From Burkholderiales bacterium (GTDB lineage Bacteria > Pseudomonadota > Gammaproteobacteria > Burkholderiales > SG8-39): a stretch of 5,588 nucleotides of DNA. The translations under genes and the position numbers were made by a program. This document shows positions 5,141 to 5,588 of this stretch, piece after piece. Numbering within the stretch: the first letter of the stretch is position 1; the number at the start of each line of letters is the position of its first letter. The stretch lies in assembly GCA_016649475.1 (NCBI GenBank), contig JAENXP010000207.1, positions 1 through 5,588 of the forward strand, read 5' to 3'. The notes beneath the pieces were generated by a model, which was not told the DNA's origin, did no database searches, and saw only the letters and a program-made list of their open reading frames with translations.

Positions 5141-5588
5141 CTAGCCTTCACGTACGCAGTGCATCAGGTAGTTGACGCTGGTATCGTTGTTGAGCGCATA
5201 TATTTTCGTCAGCGGGTTGTAGCTCATGCCGATTACCGACTTCAGCGTGAGGCCGGCGACGCGGCAATGCCGCGCCAGTTCCGAGGGCCTGACAAACTTT
5301 GCGTAATCGTGCGTGCCGCGCGGCAGCAGGCGCAATATATATTCGGCGCCGATGACCGCGAACAGATAGGACTTGGGGTTGCGATTGATGGTGGAAAAGA
5401 ACACATGCCCGCCTGGTTTGACCAGTCTGGCGCAGGCTTCTACGGTGCTGGCCGGATCGGGTACATGTTCCAGCATTTCCATGCAGGTGAGGACGTCGTA
5501 CTGCCCGGCTTCGCGCTGCGCCAGGCTCTCGGCGCTTATTTCTTCGTAGTTCACTTCCAGGCGCGACTCGAGCAGGTGCAACATGGCC
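5141..5588 (-). CDS. ubiG: Ubiquinone biosynthesis O-methyltransferase UbiG, C-terminal part (5' end beyond window)
   Basis: UbiG is the SAM-dependent enzyme performing both O-methylations of ubiquinone synthesis, peripherally bound to the inner membrane. The frame enters from the right edge and ends at TAG (5143-5141), giving about 149 residues. E. coli UbiG has about 240, so the N-terminal 90-95 residues, including the first SAM-binding glycine motif, are outside. The visible part aligns closely with E. coli. It has [18 protein letters not shown] (the conserved post-motif), then [19 protein letters not shown], then [16 protein letters not shown], the UbiG-specific segment linked to membrane binding. 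After that come [10 protein letters not shown] and [11 protein letters not shown] at the end. The internal ATG at 5584 is not the true start. The HAD gene follows 68 bases downstream on the same strand, across the hairpin. Confidence 0.96.
   Translation of the reverse strand, partial: AMLHLLESRLEVNYEEISAESLAQREAGQYDVLTCMEMLEHVPDPASTVEACARLVKPGGHVFFSTINRNPKSYLFAVIGAEYILRLLPRGTHDYAKFVRPSELARHCRVAGLTLKSVIGMSYNPLTKIYALNNDTSVNYLMHCVREG

Overview
The window is GC-rich (roughly 60% or more by eye), densely coded and proteobacterial. Three things point to a beta- or gammaproteobacterium: a ubiquinone-pathway ubiG, a GlgC that aligns almost without gaps to the enterobacterial enzyme as I remember it, and a one-piece tmRNA whose tag reads ANDERFALAA. 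I recall that tag from Bordetella-like betaproteobacteria, but I cannot fix the genus. No transposase, CRISPR array, phage gene or obvious recent insertion is visible.

Layout, left to right. (1) On the minus strand, positions 1-1137 hold most of glgC (ADP-glucose pyrophosphorylase), whose C-terminal end lies beyond the left edge. (2) A divergent intergenic region of about 200 bp carries a candidate sigma70 promoter reading right. (3) A plus-strand cluster follows: a 59-residue zinc-ribbon protein starting with GTG (1341-1520), a FmdB-type zinc-ribbon protein (1605-1841), and an alpha/beta hydrolase whose ATG overlaps the FmdB stop codon by one base (1841-2791). (4) A short convergent gap has a perfect 9-1-9 palindrome. 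(5) A minus-strand gene (2915-3799) encodes an NMT1/THI5-like substrate-binding protein without a recognisable signal peptide. (6) On the minus strand lies ssrA (tmRNA, 3906-4267), with its terminator and an extended -10 promoter. (7) A minus-strand HAD phosphatase of the Gph/MupP type follows (4380-5072, TTG start). (8) The C-terminal part of ubiG (5141 to the right edge) closes the window. A 13-bp perfect hairpin followed by TTTT lies between ubiG and the phosphatase gene.

How the genes relate. ubiG and the HAD gene form a tandem also known from other Proteobacteria. The hairpin between them looks like a terminator or attenuator, so phosphatase expression may depend on read-through. ssrA appears to have its own promoter and terminator. 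The zinc-ribbon, FmdB and hydrolase genes look like one transcription unit, and the last two are probably translationally coupled. glgC belongs to glycogen synthesis and presumably has glg partners outside the window. Most of the window is conserved housekeeping sequence. The less ordinary parts are the small zinc-ribbon/FmdB/hydrolase unit, the leaderless substrate-binding protein and the ubiG-HAD hairpin. I see no clear evidence of a new multi-gene system.
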